Source: JACZSB01 sp965372015
Lineage (GTDB): Bacteria; Fidelibacterota; Marinisomatia; SCGC-AAA003-L08; TS1B11
DNA: 21,775 bases
Assembly: GCA_965372015.1 (NCBI GenBank)
Contig: CBDVAP010000039.1
Span: 1 to 21,775, forward strand
Direction: 5' to 3'
The notes below the pieces were generated by a model. It did not search any database. It was given only the letters and a program-made list of their open reading frames with translations, and was not told the DNA's origin. The first letter of the stretch is position 1. Each line of letters opens with the position of its first letter. The position numbers and the translations under genes are program-made. Below are positions 20,631 to 21,775 of the stretch, one piece after another.

Positions 20631-21775
20631 ATGGGAAAATTACTCGTTGGCATCACTCTGCTGGCTACGGTGCTGGCGGCACAGGTCCAGTGGTACGGCT
20701 ATTTTGAGGCCCAGGGCGACTACCTCAACTTGCCGGCCGATGATCTCTACTTGGGCTACAACAAGTTGCGTGTGGACCTCGAGGCCGCCCCCGGCGAAAA
20801 CTTCCGGGTTGGTGCGGATGTCATTCGTTGCGCCTACAGCGGCCAGAGCACGTTCAACTTCATGGATTTTCTACCGGAGGCACTCTGGCCGGTACTACCC
20901 ATCATGGATACCCTCACCTATTTCCCGGTAACGCTGCCCGATACTCTGTTCATGGACAATGCCTTCATGGAAATCTATTTCCCCTGGTTTGATCTCACCC
21001 TGGGACGGCAGCAAGTCTCCCCAGGGGTCGGCTACGCCTGGAATCCCACCGACCTTTTCAATATCAAGGATATCCTCGACCCCACCTACGAGCAGACCGG
21101 TGTGGAGGCGGTACGGATTTTCATCCCACTACGCTGGGGGTTGCAGCTCACTAGTATTCTTCAACCGAGGTCCAGTTGGGAGCAGACCACCCGGTATTAT
21201 CAGCTCAAGGGCTTACTGGGACAGTTTGATATATCCGGGGTATATGCTGTATCGGAACTCATATCGACGCGCTTGTCCGCCACCCTGACAGAATTAATGT
21301 CGGCAGGCCCTTTCATGATCGATACAACTTTCCGGGAAATGGTGGGCGCAAACTTTGAGGGGGAATTGGCCGGTTGGGGCGTTCACGGTGAATTTGCCGT
21401 GAACCGCCTCGAGAATGCCACGAACAACCTGCGCTATGAATACGTGCTGGGCGCGGACTATACTACCGAATCGTCGCTATACCTGATGGGGGAGTACTAT
21501 CATAACGATTTCGGCGTCGATCCGGACCTGGTGACCTTTGACGATTACGTCAGCTATTTTATGGGCGAAACGCATAGCCTGAACAGAGACTACCTGTTTG
21601 CCATGGCCATGTACCCGGTCACCGACCTGATAAGCGCCGAGATGTTCGGCATATACAACTTTAACGACCGCAGCCTGGTGATAAATCCCCAGTTGACCTA
21701 TAACATATTTGAAGACGTAGAACTGACCGTTACCGGTAGTCTGTTCGCCGGGGAAGAGACTGATGAATTCGGCTA
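20631..21775 (+). CDS. Outer-membrane protein, third gene of the TetR operon (3' end outside window)
   Basis: The frame is open from ATG 20631 to the window end (381 codons). I prefer this start because GGATAGG precedes it and the signal peptide MGKLLVGITLLATVLAAQ begins there; an in-frame ATG at 20619 would add four residues. The mature part has paired aromatic strands (YGYFEAQGDYLNL, LGYNKLRVDLEA, AFMEIYFPWFDLTLGRQQVS, YVLGADYTTESSLYLMGEYY, QLTYNIFEDVELTVTGSLFA), a porin-like or DUF1302-like pattern. Such proteins occur with LolA-like and MmpL genes. It starts 21 bp after the preceding stop and is thus co-transcribed. Confidence 0.75.
   Translation, partial: MGKLLVGITLLATVLAAQVQWYGYFEAQGDYLNLPADDLYLGYNKLRVDLEAAPGENFRVGADVIRCAYSGQSTFNFMDFLPEALWPVLPIMDTLTYFPVTLPDTLFMDNAFMEIYFPWFDLTLGRQQVSPGVGYAWNPTDLFNIKDILDPTYEQTGVEAVRIFIPLRWGLQLTSILQPRSSWEQTTRYYQLKGLLGQFDISGVYAVSELISTRLSATLTELMSAGPFMIDTTFREMVGANFEGELAGWGVHGEFAVNRLENATNNLRYEYVLGADYTTESSLYLMGEYYHNDFGVDPDLVTFDDYVSYFMGETHSLNRDYLFAMAMYPVTDLISAEMFGIYNFNDRSLVINPQLTYNIFEDVELTVTGSLFAGEETDEFG

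Overview
The window looks like a chromosomal segment of a Gram-negative bacterium of the FCB (Fibrobacteres-Chlorobi-Bacteroidetes) group, most plausibly a candidate-phylum lineage of the Marinimicrobia/Calditrichaeota type. The reasons are a secreted protein ending in a FlgD-like type IX secretion sorting domain (YPNPFNPST motif), a TonB-dependent receptor with a CarboxypepD_reg-like N-terminal domain, many outer-membrane beta-barrel proteins ending in aromatic residues, and ordinary Shine-Dalgarno use. No marker gene is present, so the phylum is an inference.

Left part (1-3770) is a mosaic with little intact coding. It holds the C-terminal end of an unidentified gene, a seven-helix membrane protein, an intact but catalytically odd tyrosine-recombinase-like gene, fragments of decayed genes, and pieces of three different tRNA genes: Leu(UAG), initiator Met(CAU) and Lys(UUU). 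This is the pattern expected of repeated integration and excision at tRNA att sites. A small Asp-Arg-Arg-rich protein and a lone GC-rich O-carbamoyltransferase (NodU/CmcH family) diverge at about 3600-3780, and a frameshifted gene remnant follows the carbamoyltransferase.

Middle-left (5640-8820) is an AT-rich block with two genes on the minus strand: a PadR-family regulator and a TonB-dependent receptor. A 19-bp palindrome lies in the padR promoter spacer and again just upstream of the receptor, where it is joined by three 15-bp tandem repeats. The same palindrome type recurs at 16.5 and 17.1 kb around a second, paralogous PadR gene that sits among outer-membrane protein genes. I read this as a two-member PadR regulon controlling envelope proteins.

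Centre (9285-11400) has a complete tRNA-Asn with a terminator and then an amtB-glnK type operon. Its PII protein has a rewritten T-loop (Tyr51 and Gln39 equivalents replaced) with an otherwise normal fold signature.

The right half (11465-18960) is mainly envelope proteins: a 578-aa barrel protein, a T9SS-exported protein built from 59-residue tandem repeats, a 328-aa barrel-like protein, PadR no. 2, and two tandem barrel proteins. The end (19076-21775) is a TetR-controlled operon with two matching 18-bp operators: TetR, a LolA-like outer-membrane lipoprotein-sorting protein, and an outer-membrane protein that runs off the window. In related gene neighbourhoods such an operon often continues with an RND/MmpL exporter.
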